Part shown: one piece after another, positions 38,101-53,000 of the stretch | Layout: every line of letters begins with the position of its first letter | Position numbering within the stretch: position 1 is the stretch's first letter | Source of the DNA: Mugil cephalus | Lineage: Eukaryota; Chordata; Actinopteri; Mugiliformes; Mugilidae | Assembly: GCF_022458985.1 (NCBI RefSeq) | Contig: NC_061782.1 | Coordinates: forward strand, 13,843,672-13,907,671 | DNA length: 64,000 nt | Reading direction: 5' to 3' | Position numbers and translations under genes: made by a program | Notes under the pieces: model-generated | The model's input: only the letters and a program-made list of their open reading frames with translations | What the model was told of the DNA's origin: nothing | Databases searched by the model: none

Positions 38101-38713
38101 CCTGACAATCCTGTGTTCACACCCTTTTAATGTGCATCTGTACAGACAAAACTAGCTAGATGACATATTTCACATATGCTGTTTCATAATGTGTCTAACA
38201 GCCGTAACGTCGCTCTGACATGGGACGATAATAATCACAGACGTATATTTGATGCTATGGTGGGAAAAACATTATTTTGCAAAGATAGAAAAATGGCATC
38301 TCATAGCTTTCGGTTCATGGTCATAACTTCCCAATATTACCTTTGAAATCTCAAGAAGGAAAAGAGTTTAGTTAGTTCACATCCATAGTCATGAAGTAGC
38401 TCAGATTTGTAGCTGTAAGTTATGACCATCAGAAGTCACATTAAGGGGAAATCTTCAATGTTAAACCTAAAGCTTTAACATATGAATAAAACTAATGAAA
38501 AACTCACTAAAACTATCTAACATCTACTGTCAACCTACATGACGTCACAAACGAGGAAGCAAAGTAACAAATGGTTCTGACTGGATGTAAAGTTTGTAAA
38601 GAGTTTTTTTTAAAGTTTTCTGGTAAAAAGAATTGCTGGTAAACTTACACACTCCATGATCCAATGAGGGACACCATGGAGAGGGAGAGGGGTAAGATAA
38701 TCCAGGCGACCAT
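35139..38713 (-). CDS. Multi-pass membrane protein of the TMEM150/DRAM (Frag1/DRAM/Sfk1) family, TMEM150A-like
   Basis: Minus-strand exons in transcript order: 38713-38649, 37724-37677, 37596-37534, 37451-37384, 37300-37170, 36285-36108 and 35332-35139. They give 248 residues with all phases matching. The start MVAWIILPLSLSMVSLIG...YALASYNNHVC closely resembles the start of TMEM150A. Next come a Cys-rich loop with an NRT glycosylation site, the family block SGSNFPENSLF..INAGSFL, and GNCN..LLHYLGAAISF, which corresponds to the family GNFQ...H..GA..F. FEW before the last segment matches the family's conserved E-W. About six membrane segments are predicted by eye, near residues 3-25, 70-90, 103-121, 132-155, 168-190 and 203-228. 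Relatives act in autophagy or in plasma-membrane phosphoinositide control. Overall similarity to TMEM150A is modest, so it may be a divergent paralogue. The donor at 36107 (gtatcc) is weak. The acceptor four bases before ATG implies an upstream 5'UTR exon. Confidence 0.82.
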
Positions 38714-38717
38714 GTTT

Positions 38718-39820
38718 CTGTGGCGTGGAAGATGAGAGGTAAATAAAAACAGACTCCTTTCAGTTCACTTGGTAGCCGACCCCTTCAAGGTTTGTAGTTT
38801 CCTCATGGAGAGAGCCTCATATCTGTGAGACAAGATTAGTACCAGAACAGTGACAAACTCCTGATACTACAAGTCGTCTGAGGAGGCGGTTACACTGTTG
38901 TACTTAGTTGTCCACCATCCAGACACGGCGCTTCCTTTATAGCCGTCTTCAATCTGCCACTCCTTTAGAGCACCACCTTCTCTGTCAGAGTAAATGTTGT
39001 GAAATGAAGGGTTGGCCTTTTTGACGCTGTCTCATTGTTTGTTTTATTCTCAGCAGACTTCTTTATGGGCCAGACAGAGCAGAGTTTGTAATGTACTACA
39101 GGGGGATTTTGGACAAGCTTTTGAGATGATTTTGAGAATTCTTTAGAAAAAATCTAAAGTTGAAGAACTGGTATGACTGTCATGCAAGACAAGCTTTGCA
39201 GTATAACAGTGTGCTTTGTTTTGACTTAGTGGTGGGAGGTAATTGTGACTTCACCAAGTACTTGCAATCTACTGATGTTAATTTTATTTGTTTCTTATTT
39301 CCTATTTATTCTATATACTACACATTTTACATGTGTCGCTTTGATATATGTACGTGTGTAAAATATAATGCAGTAAAATATCAAATTATGGCAAAATGTC
39401 AAATTACTTTTACTTGTAAGTAAGAATCGTTTAAATTTGCTATGATTATTTAAATAGAAGTCAACTATTACTTAAGTAAATTATGTGCCTCCGTCGTTCA
39501 GCAGTGTTTCAATAAAACAAGCAAGGGATTACTCCTCTGGTTGTTTTATTTAAGGATAGTTAGGACAATTAAATCAAAAAGAAAGACGATTTTTGTTATA
39601 ACCCTTTTCATTATATAATAATAAATCATTTCAATGATATTAACGAACTGTTTCGTCTATTATAATGCATTTATTCTGGCCTCGTACAACCAAAACCACA
39701 CATTTCATCGTTTTTGTGTGAAGGTAAAATGTCCGCATTATGAACAGACAAAAATCAAAACGTTGATCAGGACTTTTCTCCATTCTCCACATGAGGTCCT
39801 CATTTTTCAAAACAAACAAA
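38718..39820. promoter_or_regulatory. Divergent intergenic region between the TMEM150-like gene and nfu1
   Basis: Start codons of the two genes face away from each other across 1.1 kb. The untranslated first exon of the minus-strand gene should lie in here. The right end contains the nfu1 start context aaaatggcggcgc, a good match to the YY1 consensus. I could not place transcription starts or other sites with confidence. Confidence 0.4.
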
Positions 39821-42543
<2,723 letters not shown>

Positions 42544-43095
42544 CTACTCATTCCTGACCAATGCCATCATGAACGGTTAAAATAAAAATATGTTTCTCCT
42601 TGTAATGATGCATATTATTCCCACAAATCAAGAGAGGAGAGAAAATGATTTCGTTGTATCTTCTTTGCAGACTTTATACTGTAAACCTGCAGTTAGTGTG
42701 TACTGTCTGTCCCTCTGTATACTGTATACTATACTGTATACTTGTATGCAGAAGAAGCACATTTTTTGTTGAGCTTTCTGGCTGTACATGTTTTGTTATA
42801 TTTATTATTTTTGAATATTGTATATTTTTAAAAGAACATTATAATGAAGATATTGTAAAGGTTTACGGCAGTAGTTAAGATGAAGATTTGATTGAGTATT
42901 CGAGTTGTTTTTGCCATTTGCAACAAAACAGCACTGAACGGTTTTTGCTTGTGAATATATCCCGTACAAATAAAATGTTATTAAGGCTACAATTCTTCAT
43001 CAAGTAGAACTGTAAATTATATGAATACTGTATCATGTAGTTTTTTTTGCTGCACTCTTAAGACTTGTAAAGTCACATTAAAGCTCACAGTTTGA
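42544..43095 (+). other. nfu1: nfu1 3' untranslated region
   Basis: AATAAA-type signals follow the TAA at 42541-42543: one near 42580-42590 (aaaataaaaat) and another at about 42967 (acaaataaaatg), plus ATTAAA at about 43078. More than one 3' end is possible. No coding frame is seen. Confidence 0.5.
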
Positions 43096-43309
43096 AACCA
43101 AATCTTTGTTGGTGAGGCTGTTTTGAAAATTGTTTTTTTTTTTGTCACTTGTGTCTTTATACCCCACGTAGAGAAAACAGACTACACTTGTAGGTTTATT
43201 TTAAACACTGTCACCACACGGAAACTCATCAAAATAAGTGAATGTAAACATAAGGAAATCAAGACAAAAATAAAATTTGACGTAGAGCTAAGACGTGAGG
43301 GAAAATAGA

Positions 43310-43815
43310 ATACAAATAACATAAATATAAAGTATTTTGGGAGAATTTCAGATGGAAGAATGGAGACTTTGTATTGGACTGGGAGGACAGATATAGTTTA
43401 AGAGCACTGTTTTATTTTAAGAATGTAAAAGAGAACAAGGAAAAGCTTTGTGTATCTGTTTATGGTTGAAACGGAGTAGTGAATTGAAACAATGAAGAGA
43501 AAAAGTGTAAACTATTTGCTTCATTATAGTATTAGTATATGGTTTATATTATTATTATTAGTAGTAGTAGTAGCAGTAGTAGTAGTAGCAGTAGTAGTGG
43601 TATTTGGAAGTGGGTTAATTTTGATTACTCGTGAAAGAGGAGGAAGAGGAGGGACTAGATAAGGTTCGACTTCCTCCCACTCCTTTTTGAACGTGCAAAA
43701 AAAAAACAGCGTATTTGACTCTTTGGTTGTGTTTTATGTTTACTTTGGTTAATGTCATTATTTAATTCTATGATTATTTGTTCATGTTCAAAATAAAAAG
43801 AATGAAATAAATTAT
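43310..43815 (+). mobile_element. Probable 3' end of a LINE, with an AGT microsatellite inside
   Basis: The end reads tgttcatgttcaaaataaaa and then gaatgaaataaa, preceded by ctcctttttgaacgtgc. Together these resemble the 3' ends of L1/Tx1-type fish LINEs. An (AGT)n run with CAG interruptions occupies 43558-43599. No reverse-transcriptase frame remains. The assignment rests on remembered motif resemblance. Confidence 0.4.
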
Positions 43816-44029
43816 TTGGGCTGGCGACGACAGCTTCAATTCTAATTCAGGTTTCTGCAGCAAATGACGGTAAACAGTGTAACTAAATCTTTAATTTTTA
43901 TTATTTTTTTTACAACTGTTCCTATTTATTGTGCCCATTGTTAGGATGCATAGTCCCGTTAGGACAGAAACAATTCACTTAAACCCCTTTATTATAGGCC
44001 ATCTGGCGCATGAATCGGGATCCCAGGTC

Positions 44030-44079
44030 GCGCATGCGCATATCCTCCTATCCTAATCGGCCGGTGCAGGGGGACAACG
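44030..44079 (+). promoter_or_regulatory. ccar1 promoter with NRF1 palindrome and candidate non-coding exon 1
   Basis: The sequence gcgcatgcgca at 44030-44040 matches the consensus for nuclear respiratory factor 1, common in CpG promoters of broadly expressed genes. About 40 bases on, ggacaacg is followed by gtaggc, a plausible donor for a short untranslated first exon ending at 44079. It would splice to 45082. The transcription start is inferred. Confidence 0.5.
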
Positions 44080-45081
44080 GTAGGCGCTGTTGATAATGTT
44101 TCAATCAAAGTCTGAATATGTTCAGAATTGGAAACTTTTAGTGTAAATTGCTTAGTGCAGCTGGTATGTGCGTGCAGGAGACATGGTGTCGTGGGTGAAT
44201 TGTGTCGTGGTGTGTTTGTTAAATAACAGTTGCTGCTGTTGCTAACTGCTATAATTCAGGCCTCGCTCTCGATAACAAATCTAGCACGAGGCTAATCTGG
44301 CATAGATGCTAACGACGTAAAAATGCTAAGCGTGGTAGCTACCTAGCTAACGCGTCTGCTTTAGAGTCTGCTTTTAAACGTTTTCAGCTGAATTAGGTGC
44401 GTTGAAATAATGTCGAGGTTCCCGGTATGCCATAGCTCCAGATTCAGCTCCAGTTCACCTCAACAATATTAGCAACATTAGCTATTGTGCTAGTCAAAAT
44501 GTAAAGCGTTAAGTCTTCTGTCAGCTGGTGGCTAACATCAGCCAGACTGCTGTCGAGGTTGCTGTGTCAGCAGCTGCCAATGTAACAAGGAGAAATTGAA
44601 CTGTACAAATGGTTTTCGTCTCTCACAAAGTACCCAGTTAATTGTCTTAAGTTAATCCTTTATGTTATTTTATTGACGTTAGGCGTAAAAATGGGATGAA
44701 CTGAACTGAAAGGTTATCCTGCCTTTCGCAGACAGTATAAACAACATGAAACATGTTTTCAATTTGGTAAATTGTATGGTGAATATGTATAAGTATGAAG
44801 GAAGAAATGGTCACATTTACATACAGATATGTCCTTGAGGCAGCTGCTCACACTTAATTGGACACTAGATATTGTTTTTATTCCTCAGTGTCCTGTACAA
44901 ATTGCAGGACATTAAGATTGGATGCATGTTATTGGTGTAATTTAAATTTTGGCTTGTGCTACACGGTTCAAGTTATTCAGTTATGATGTTTGTCGTTTCT
45001 GATACTCCAATCATATTATGGCTTCATAGATAAGGCTAGACAGATTAACATAGTGCCTCTAATTTTTGTGCTTGATTTTAG

Positions 45082-45130
45082 TGACAGCATTGGCCTGGTG
45101 AGCAGAGACTGCCCTTAACCTGAATGAGTC
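45082..45130 (+). other. ccar1: ccar1 5'UTR part of the first coding exon
   Basis: The acceptor cttgattttag ends at 45081. 49 untranslated bases then precede the ATG at 45131. The context gagtcatgg is a fair initiation context. Confidence 0.65.
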
Positions 45131-48100
45131 ATGGCCCAATTCGGGGGACAGAAAAATCCACCGTGGGCGACTCAGTTTGCTACCACCGCGGTGTCCCAGC
45201 CGGGCCACTCAGGGCAGTCTCTTGACCTAAATAGCTTGCACTGTGAGTATAGCATCTTCATTCAATTCACGTTATAATCTTGTGGTTATAAAGTTTCTTG
45301 TGATTCTTGAACTTTCAGTCATGCGATCTTTCTTATCCCGTCCTGCAACAGCATTCCCTTTCACTTTGTATTACAGCCTTTGTTAAGATTGCCTGATTTT
45401 TTTTTTCCTCTTTGCAGCTCTTGGTGTGCAACAGCCATCTCTTCTGGGAGCATCGCCCTCTGTTTACTCTCAGCAGTCAGCCTTGGCTGCAGCCTCCCTC
45501 AGCAACCAGTCTGCTGCAAACTATCAGCTGTCTCAGCAAACTGCAGCTCTGCAGCAGCAGGCTGCAGCCGCCGCTGCAGCAGCGCTACAGCAGGTCAGTC
45601 ACAATAAAGTAGTCTTAAGCACGGCCAATGATCTGCACGTTGACCTGGTGAGATGCAATCAGCTACTATCTCTTCTTTGTTCTTTATTGTCTATAGTCAC
45701 AGATCAATAACGCGCTCCAGCAGTATCAGCAACAACAACAACAGCAGCAGCAGCAGCAGCAGCAACAACAACAACAGCAACAGCAGCAACCGCCCCAGCA
45801 ACCCCCGCAGCAACAGTTGTACAATGTACCTCATCAGGTGAAGCATTGTTTGTTGGTTTGTTTGTTTTCATATTGTGTCGCACTACATTTTGTGTAAACC
45901 TCTGCTCATATTAACCTTAAAAATGTGCTGACTTTGTCTTTTATATGTAGATTTCGGTCTGTTCAAATGTTGTTTGATACAAGTCATCTTTTTGATAAAA
46001 ACTTTTAAATTCTGGTTAAATTCACTCCTGTAATCATCATTTGATTTGCGTGATTTTCTCCTGTACGTGTCTTAACCTGTTATTTTTTTCTTAGATCATT
46101 TGAATGTGCTATAAGTGTAATTTGATACAACTGCTCGAGAGGCAGCATGTTTACTTGTAGCACGAAATACATCTCCTTTCTGCTAGCGGAGATTTGCTAT
46201 GAGAGCACCAGGCGTGGCATTACAAGTCAACAAAATGTTCACTTTTGTCATTTTCCGTGTTTCTTCTTACTTTACAGCTTCCACAGCCACAACAGGCACT
46301 GCTTTCTCAGGTACGGCATTCACCGAGACTAGTCCTGTGTGTTTAGATCTTTTTTATTTACATAGCTGCACAGATCCAGACATATTTGTTTATTGCTTCC
46401 TGTTGCGTTTTTCAGGGCTTTTTCAAGTGTTTGAGTCATTATTTTATTCACTGATTGGGTTTCAGCATGCAAGCAAAGTGTTTTAAAACAATCACATTTT
46501 GTTCTTTATTTTTTTTAAACTATTTTCTTCCTGACCCCTCAGCCCCCTGTTGCACTGCCGACCAGCCTGAGCTTGTCCAACCCCCAACAAACAGCCCAGA
46601 TTACGGTGTCATACCCGACACCACGTTCGAGCCACCAGCAGCAGACGCAGCCGCAGAAGCAGCGAGTCTTCACTGGTGTTGTCAGCAAGCTACATGACAC
46701 ATTTGGCTTTGTAGATGAAGATGTCTTCTTTCAGCTAAGGTGAAAGAGTGTGGTCCTCTGCCTTTTCACTGTTTTGAGATGCATTCTTCACTGTATCCAT
46801 TACAATGACACTCTCTTTTTCTTACTACACCCTTGTCATTTCCCTGGCCCTTATTATAAGCCATAACATAAGGATACATACACTAATCAGGCATAACATT
46901 ATGACTATCTTTCTAATGTGTGATGGGTTGTTGGGAGGAGCCTCTTTGCATCAGACTTCTTCCAGTACATCCCACAGATACTTGATCAGTTAGGGATCTA
47001 GTGACTTTGGAGGCCAGGTCTCCATCACCTTGTGATGTTTTTCAGATTTTTTTTTTTTTACTTGTTTTTTTTTTTTGTATCTGTGCCTTTGTGAAGCATC
47101 CCCAGCAGGATGCAGCCTAGGTGGTTGGTGGGTGGTACACGTCTAAGTAACATCCACATAAATGTCACCTGCAAAAGCAGCAGAACATTGTGTTGCCACA
47201 AGATGGTCAGTGTTGTTTATGTCTTCTATTAGTGGTCATAATGTTATGCCTGATTGTTGTATGAGCCTTTGCCAGTTTCATACTAATGTGACGTGACTTA
47301 TAGAGATTTGTGGACGTTTTTTGGAATGTTTTCTTTTTTATTTTATAGTGCTGTGAAGGGTAAGACGCCCCAGGTGGGTGACAGGGTCCTAGTGGAGGCT
47401 GTGTACAACCCGAATATGCCCTTCAAGTGGAACGCCCAGCGAATCCAGACCTTACCTCAGCTAGCAAATCAGCAGGTGAGAACATTCAGAGGTTAAAAGT
47501 CAGACAAGAATAAGGTTTCTTAACAAAGTACTAAAGTTGTGGGATATCTGCTATAATTGTTGTTGACTTTTTGTTTTGATATAAATTTAATTGCCATCAG
47601 CGAAAGCGTCCAAGTTTATTTCTCTGTTAGTGATAATATTTCCTTGTCTGCTGTGAACATTTTCATAACATTTCATAAAATGTTAACCTAGGGTTAAATA
47701 AATAGTGCATTATGAAAGCATGATCTTGCCACCTGTAACTGGTTTAGCTACTTTGCACTTTGTGCATGTATCTATGATTCAGTTTATTTGCCTTTTATTG
47801 ATCTGAGTAAACATGGGAAATTTTACTGACATGTCTGTGAGGGAAGCTGCTTAGTAAAAAATGACAACGCCTTTATTTGAATTTTAAATATCTATAAATA
47901 CATACATGTGTTATTCACAGGTTTGCTTTAAACGCTAGATAATTCACCCACTCTCAGGAGACTTCTTTTGTATTTAAGTGTTTATTCTTCTAATATTTTT
48001 CCGTCTCTTGATGACTGTTGTGTTCTCAATCCCTCCCAGCATCAGCAGCAGCCTCAGCCTTTACCTCAAGCTTCCCCACAGCTCGGCAACCTTTACAATG

Positions 48101-49977
48101 AGCCAGGGATGCAGCTGCGGTACTCAGACATGCACTCCGCTGCGGACAACAGACAAAATGTAACCCCCAGCCCTAAATCAATCTCTTCCTTTGCCCTTCC
48201 CCCTGTTCTTTATTAGATTGTCTTTTCTTTGCTTCCTGTCTTTCCTTTCTATTCATGGTGAACGACGGCCACATTTTTGTTTTTCGTAACAGCAGTTTCT
48301 GCTTGTTCTTCAAGTTTGCTGTTGTTGACAAATGGCTACAACCATATTTTATTAGTGGTTAACCTACACATTTATTTATTTTCCTTGTCTGCCTTAAAGA
48401 GAGATTTTTTTTATACTTTTGCTTCCTTATTCATGCTGAATGTCTGTATGAATTATATCTTTTTATATTTGAAAAAGAGACTTTGTTTCACACTTTGGAT
48501 ATCCTAATTTTGAAATCTCTAAATCTCACTCCAGGAAGTGAAAAGCTGTGTTGAATAACAATGATTTTAAAAATTGATAAACAAGTCAGAAAATACAGAC
48601 TTAAGAAGCTGTTTGAATTAAAATATTGTAGTTGTTTGAAGTACCACTCCCATCAGTCTGTTACCAAGCATTGAGACAGTTTTTGCAGTTAGGTACTACA
48701 GCTGAACTTGATGATTTGTTTTTACTATCTCTTACTCTGAAAGTGCTGAGCAAAATGCCAAACCTGACTAACGAGAGAGACAACACATGAAGTGTTGTCA
48801 GAGATGTTATTGCACTGAGCACAAAACATTACCAGCTCTGATAATGCGGAGCTGGTAATGTTATGTTACAGTCTTCACTGACTGTACATTAGATATGAAA
48901 GTCAAAATAGCAAATTTAACTTGGGAATTTTCATCTTTCAGAATCTTCAAAATTCAAAACATTTTTTTCTTCAAATAGGTCAAAACCTGGATTATGAGGT
49001 CACTATGAGATTTTTTCTGATTAGGACAACCGATCAGGATCTCTACAATTCTTTCATTCAGGCGTTCAGATCTTGTCGCAGCTTCTTTCTTTCATGCAGC
49101 CACACCCTAAGACTTTGTCCAGTTTATCTTTATATTATGCAGTGTTTGGCATGTTACACTTGTTTCAGGTCTGTCTTTTGAATATGTGCTCATCTCTCCC
49201 ATTACTCTTATTCCTCTCGTCTCTAGAACCAACCTCAAGCTCCTAACATGATGAAGGCCGGCCCCGCCATGCTCCAGTCGCTACCTCCCCCAACCACTTT
49301 CAGTGTTCCTTCCCAGGCTCCTCCGCCTTCCCTCTTGCAGGCGCAGCTGTCTGCAGCCTCCCTGGCCCCTCTCCTCCAAAACCCTCCTCAGCCTCTACTA
49401 CCACAACCTCCACCCAAAGGTACCACACTTGTCACTGTTGTTACATTTATCTGGTTCATCTGGATGTAAACAGTTAGACAAGTGGTGATCGCCATTATAT
49501 TCGAAGCTGTTTTGGCACAACGTTAAAGTAGTTAGTAACAAGCAGGTGCTTTGCGTTATCCTTTTTTTCCTCCAGATGTGTTTACTGGGGGTCTTTTACA
49601 ACCCCCCGTGAGAATGATGCCACAGCCACAGCCCGTCAGACGAATTGAGCCTCCGCCCCGTTTTCCCACTCGCAACGATCGAGGCCCCGAGCTCATCCTC
49701 AGGACTAAAGAAGAACGCAGGTGAGATGGCAAACATCTGAGATAGTCCAAGACTTATCACAACAGTTTTCCACAGACGTCATTTTTCGTTCTAATGCCTT
49801 TCTCGATCTTCAGCAGAGACAGAGACCGTGAGCGCCGGAGATCAAGAGAACGCTCGCCCACACGAAAACGTTCCAGAGACCGCTCTCCGAGACGTGATCG
49901 CTCCCCGAGACGTCCTCGCAGGGTGGTCCCTCGCTACACGGTCCAGTTTTCCAAGTTTAGTTTAGACGGGTGAGCAC

Positions 49978-50014
<37 letters not shown>

Positions 50015-53000
50015 TTAATACATTCTCAAGTATTTAACTAAATATGTTGATTAGCTAGTAACTGCCCCCTCTGTGTTCTCCAGCTCCAGCTGTGACATGA
50101 TGGAGTTGAGAAGGCGCTATCAGAGCCTCTACATTCCCAGCGACTTCTTCAATGCTGTCTTCACCTGGGTGGATGCCTTTCCTCTTACGCGACCCTTCCA
50201 GTTTAGCAACGCCTGTAACTTTCACATCTTGCACAAAGAGGTGGATCCTCTAGTAAAAAACACAGCTGTGTTGGACCCACCTGACGCCAACCACACCTAC
50301 AGTGCTAAGGTATGACACAAATATTTTTTTACCTTTTTCCTATTCAAAAAGGTGCATTTTTCATTAAATAGACCTTGAAACTACATCTTCTCTTGGTGTT
50401 TTGAGACTAATTAATAGTGTGATCACTATTACTTACATAATTGTGTAACACACTATCTTTTTGTTTGGTTGAAAGGTGGTGGAGGTAGTAAGAGATTCAA
50501 AGAGCTTGAAGTTGTTGGTGATATAATTACGATGTGTTCTTTAACACCACAGCACATTATTGCTGTTCTATTAATGCAGTAATACGTCAGGAGCTGAACT
50601 GCATGTTCTGTTTACATTAGCAAATATGTGTTGTTTCAATTAAGAAGTCATTCAGTAATAATGTGATGTCAGGCTGCACATGTTGTAAAGATAAAACGAG
50701 ATGTGCAGTGTGTCACCTTCAACTCTGGTCTCCTGCGCCTTTAGCCACTCTTTGCATTAGTAGTAATGTTGTACAAGTCTGTCAATATATTAACAATTAT
50801 ACGTTTAATGTGGTTGGTTTTTTCTATGTCTCAGGTGATGTTGCTCGCTAACCCTGGTATAGAGGAGCTCTATCACAAGTCCTGTGCTCTGGCAGAGGAC
50901 TCCCAGGAACTCAGAGACTCCTTCCAGCATCCTGCTCGACTCATTAAGGTACGTCAAACTATTTCAAGGTTTCTACAATATTACCGAGCTGACAGTGATG
51001 TTATGGTCCTATTCCATTGCTGAGTACTCACAGTGTGGAAGAAATCAAACTGACGTCGGCTCCCTTGTGTGTGTGTTTTTTTTTTTTTTTTTTTAATTCT
51101 TTTGGATGTGGATCCTCAGAGGTACGATTATTTAGACATGCTGCTGACATCTGTCCGTCTTTTTCCTCTGTCTCTATCCTCTTTTTCCGCTCATTCCACC
51201 CTCTGCACCCCTTTATCCACATGGTCATTCCCCGTTTCCATCTAACCTTTGCTCTGTGGCTCTCCTTTGTTCCCGTCTGTCTTTCTCCTTCAGTTTTTGG
51301 TGGGCATGAGAGGTAAAGATGAGGCCATGGCCATTGGTGGTCACTGGTCTCCCTCTCTGGATGGAGCCGACCCAGAGAAGGATCCGTCGGTCCTTATTAA
51401 GACAGCCATACGCTGTTGCAAGGCACTCACAGGAATAGACCTTAGTCTGTGCACTCAGTGGTAAGAGCTGTTTCTCTCATCATTATTTATTGTATTTCTG
51501 TGTTAACTCTGTTACTAAAATCGTCCGTCTGTAATAAGTTGCATTTTTTTTTTAAACTACTTTGATACTAAATCTCTCTTGAATGTGCTGCATAATATAT
51601 TTTGTTTCACTTTTTATATTAATGATTACTGTGTTGTCAAATTTGCAATCTATCATTTACTACTACTATTATTATTATTATTATTTGTTGTGTTGTGCAA
51701 TGTTATTTTTGGCCATATGTGTGTGTCGTAGTCCTGCCTCTCTCTTTCTGTCACACTGTTCATACACACGCATTTCATTGTGATGAAAACGCATGGACTT
51801 GATGGCTGGAAGCGGTAGCCTGGACCAGAGGACACTTCCATTACTTTTATTTACTTTTATTTTCCTATTCTCTCTGTTAAATATCTTACATATTTAACTG
51901 GCTTTCACTGTCCTGTTGATTCTGTCTCTCTTCGCACAACCCGAATGTAGCGCATTTAAGTGTATCCTAGGCAGAAATGCAGAACACTCATCCATAATTG
52001 GCCGAAGCTATAATGGGGATGAATTTGGGGGTGTGATTTACTTCTTGTGATTTGTCTGTGAACTTTCTGAAAATGGCTGCCGTAACCTGTGACAACAGTT
52101 GGAGAGCTGCAGACTGGGTCCATTTGTCTTTGCTGTGTGTTGTGTGGGAGAAGGGTCACTGCAATGATGTGTACGATCATTCAGTGACCTGATGGGAGGG
52201 AGTAGCTGTAGAAGGCTCGCCCTAGCAAGGCTTGCCTTTTATACTGTGCCCTGACCAGAATGTTTCTTTCCAATGCACCTTCTTCCTTTGCGACAGGTAT
52301 CGTTTTGCAGAGATTCGCTATCATCGGCCGGAGGAGACACACAAGGGGCGGACAGTCCCTGCTCATGTGGAGACAGTGGTTTTGTTTCTTCCGGATGTTT
52401 GGCATTGTCTTCCTACCCGCTCAGAGTGGGAGGTGCTGTCACGGCGACTCCGGGAGCAGCTGTCTGAGAAGCTGTCGGCCGAGCGAAAGGAGGCGGATGG
52501 AGAACAGGCACTGAACCGCTAATCCCTCTCTTCTCATTTCCGCTTCTCACAGGAAGGCACAGGAATTACAAAAAAAACAAACCCCAGATACACATCAGAC
52601 ACACAGCGCACACGGCACCGCTCATGCACAGACAGATACGAACACAGGCATATGATCGCGCCACCAAATCTCACCTAGGCTTCTTCTGTTTACTCCTTCA
52701 CCTGTCCCCTTCTCCTCTGATCCAACTCCTCCATTCCTCCATCAGCACTCCCACCTTCCCTCACATCCAGCAGACACATACAGTGGAAGCAGTGAGACTA
52801 GGTTGTGTTGTGTAGGCCCCAGTCGCAAATGATAAAACAGCTTCCAGTTTCTTAAACGCTTCGTAATTGGGTGATAATTTGGCCTAATGGTTCATAATGA
52901 TCTTTGCATTTGATTTAAAGCAAATTTGCTTCAGCGTTTGGTCCTTGCAGATATGTTCAATCAATAACTTCAATTTGAACCAGTGGACAATTTCAGACAC

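Noticed and set aside
35139..38713. TMEM150-like gene called DRAM1, DRAM2 or PGAP2
   Set aside because: The start and loop resemble TMEM150A more than the DRAMs, and PGAP2 motifs are absent. Family level only is claimed.
48825..48862. Hairpin as a microRNA precursor
   Set aside because: The 14-bp stem and 10-base loop are too short for a standard Drosha substrate, and no longer pairing surrounds it.
52508..52525. ccar1 truly ending at the TAA at 52520
   Set aside because: All downstream conserved CCAR1 domains (SAP, LAIKA, EF-hand-like, coiled coil) follow in frame with good splice sites, so a full-length protein is expected. A short isoform remains possible.
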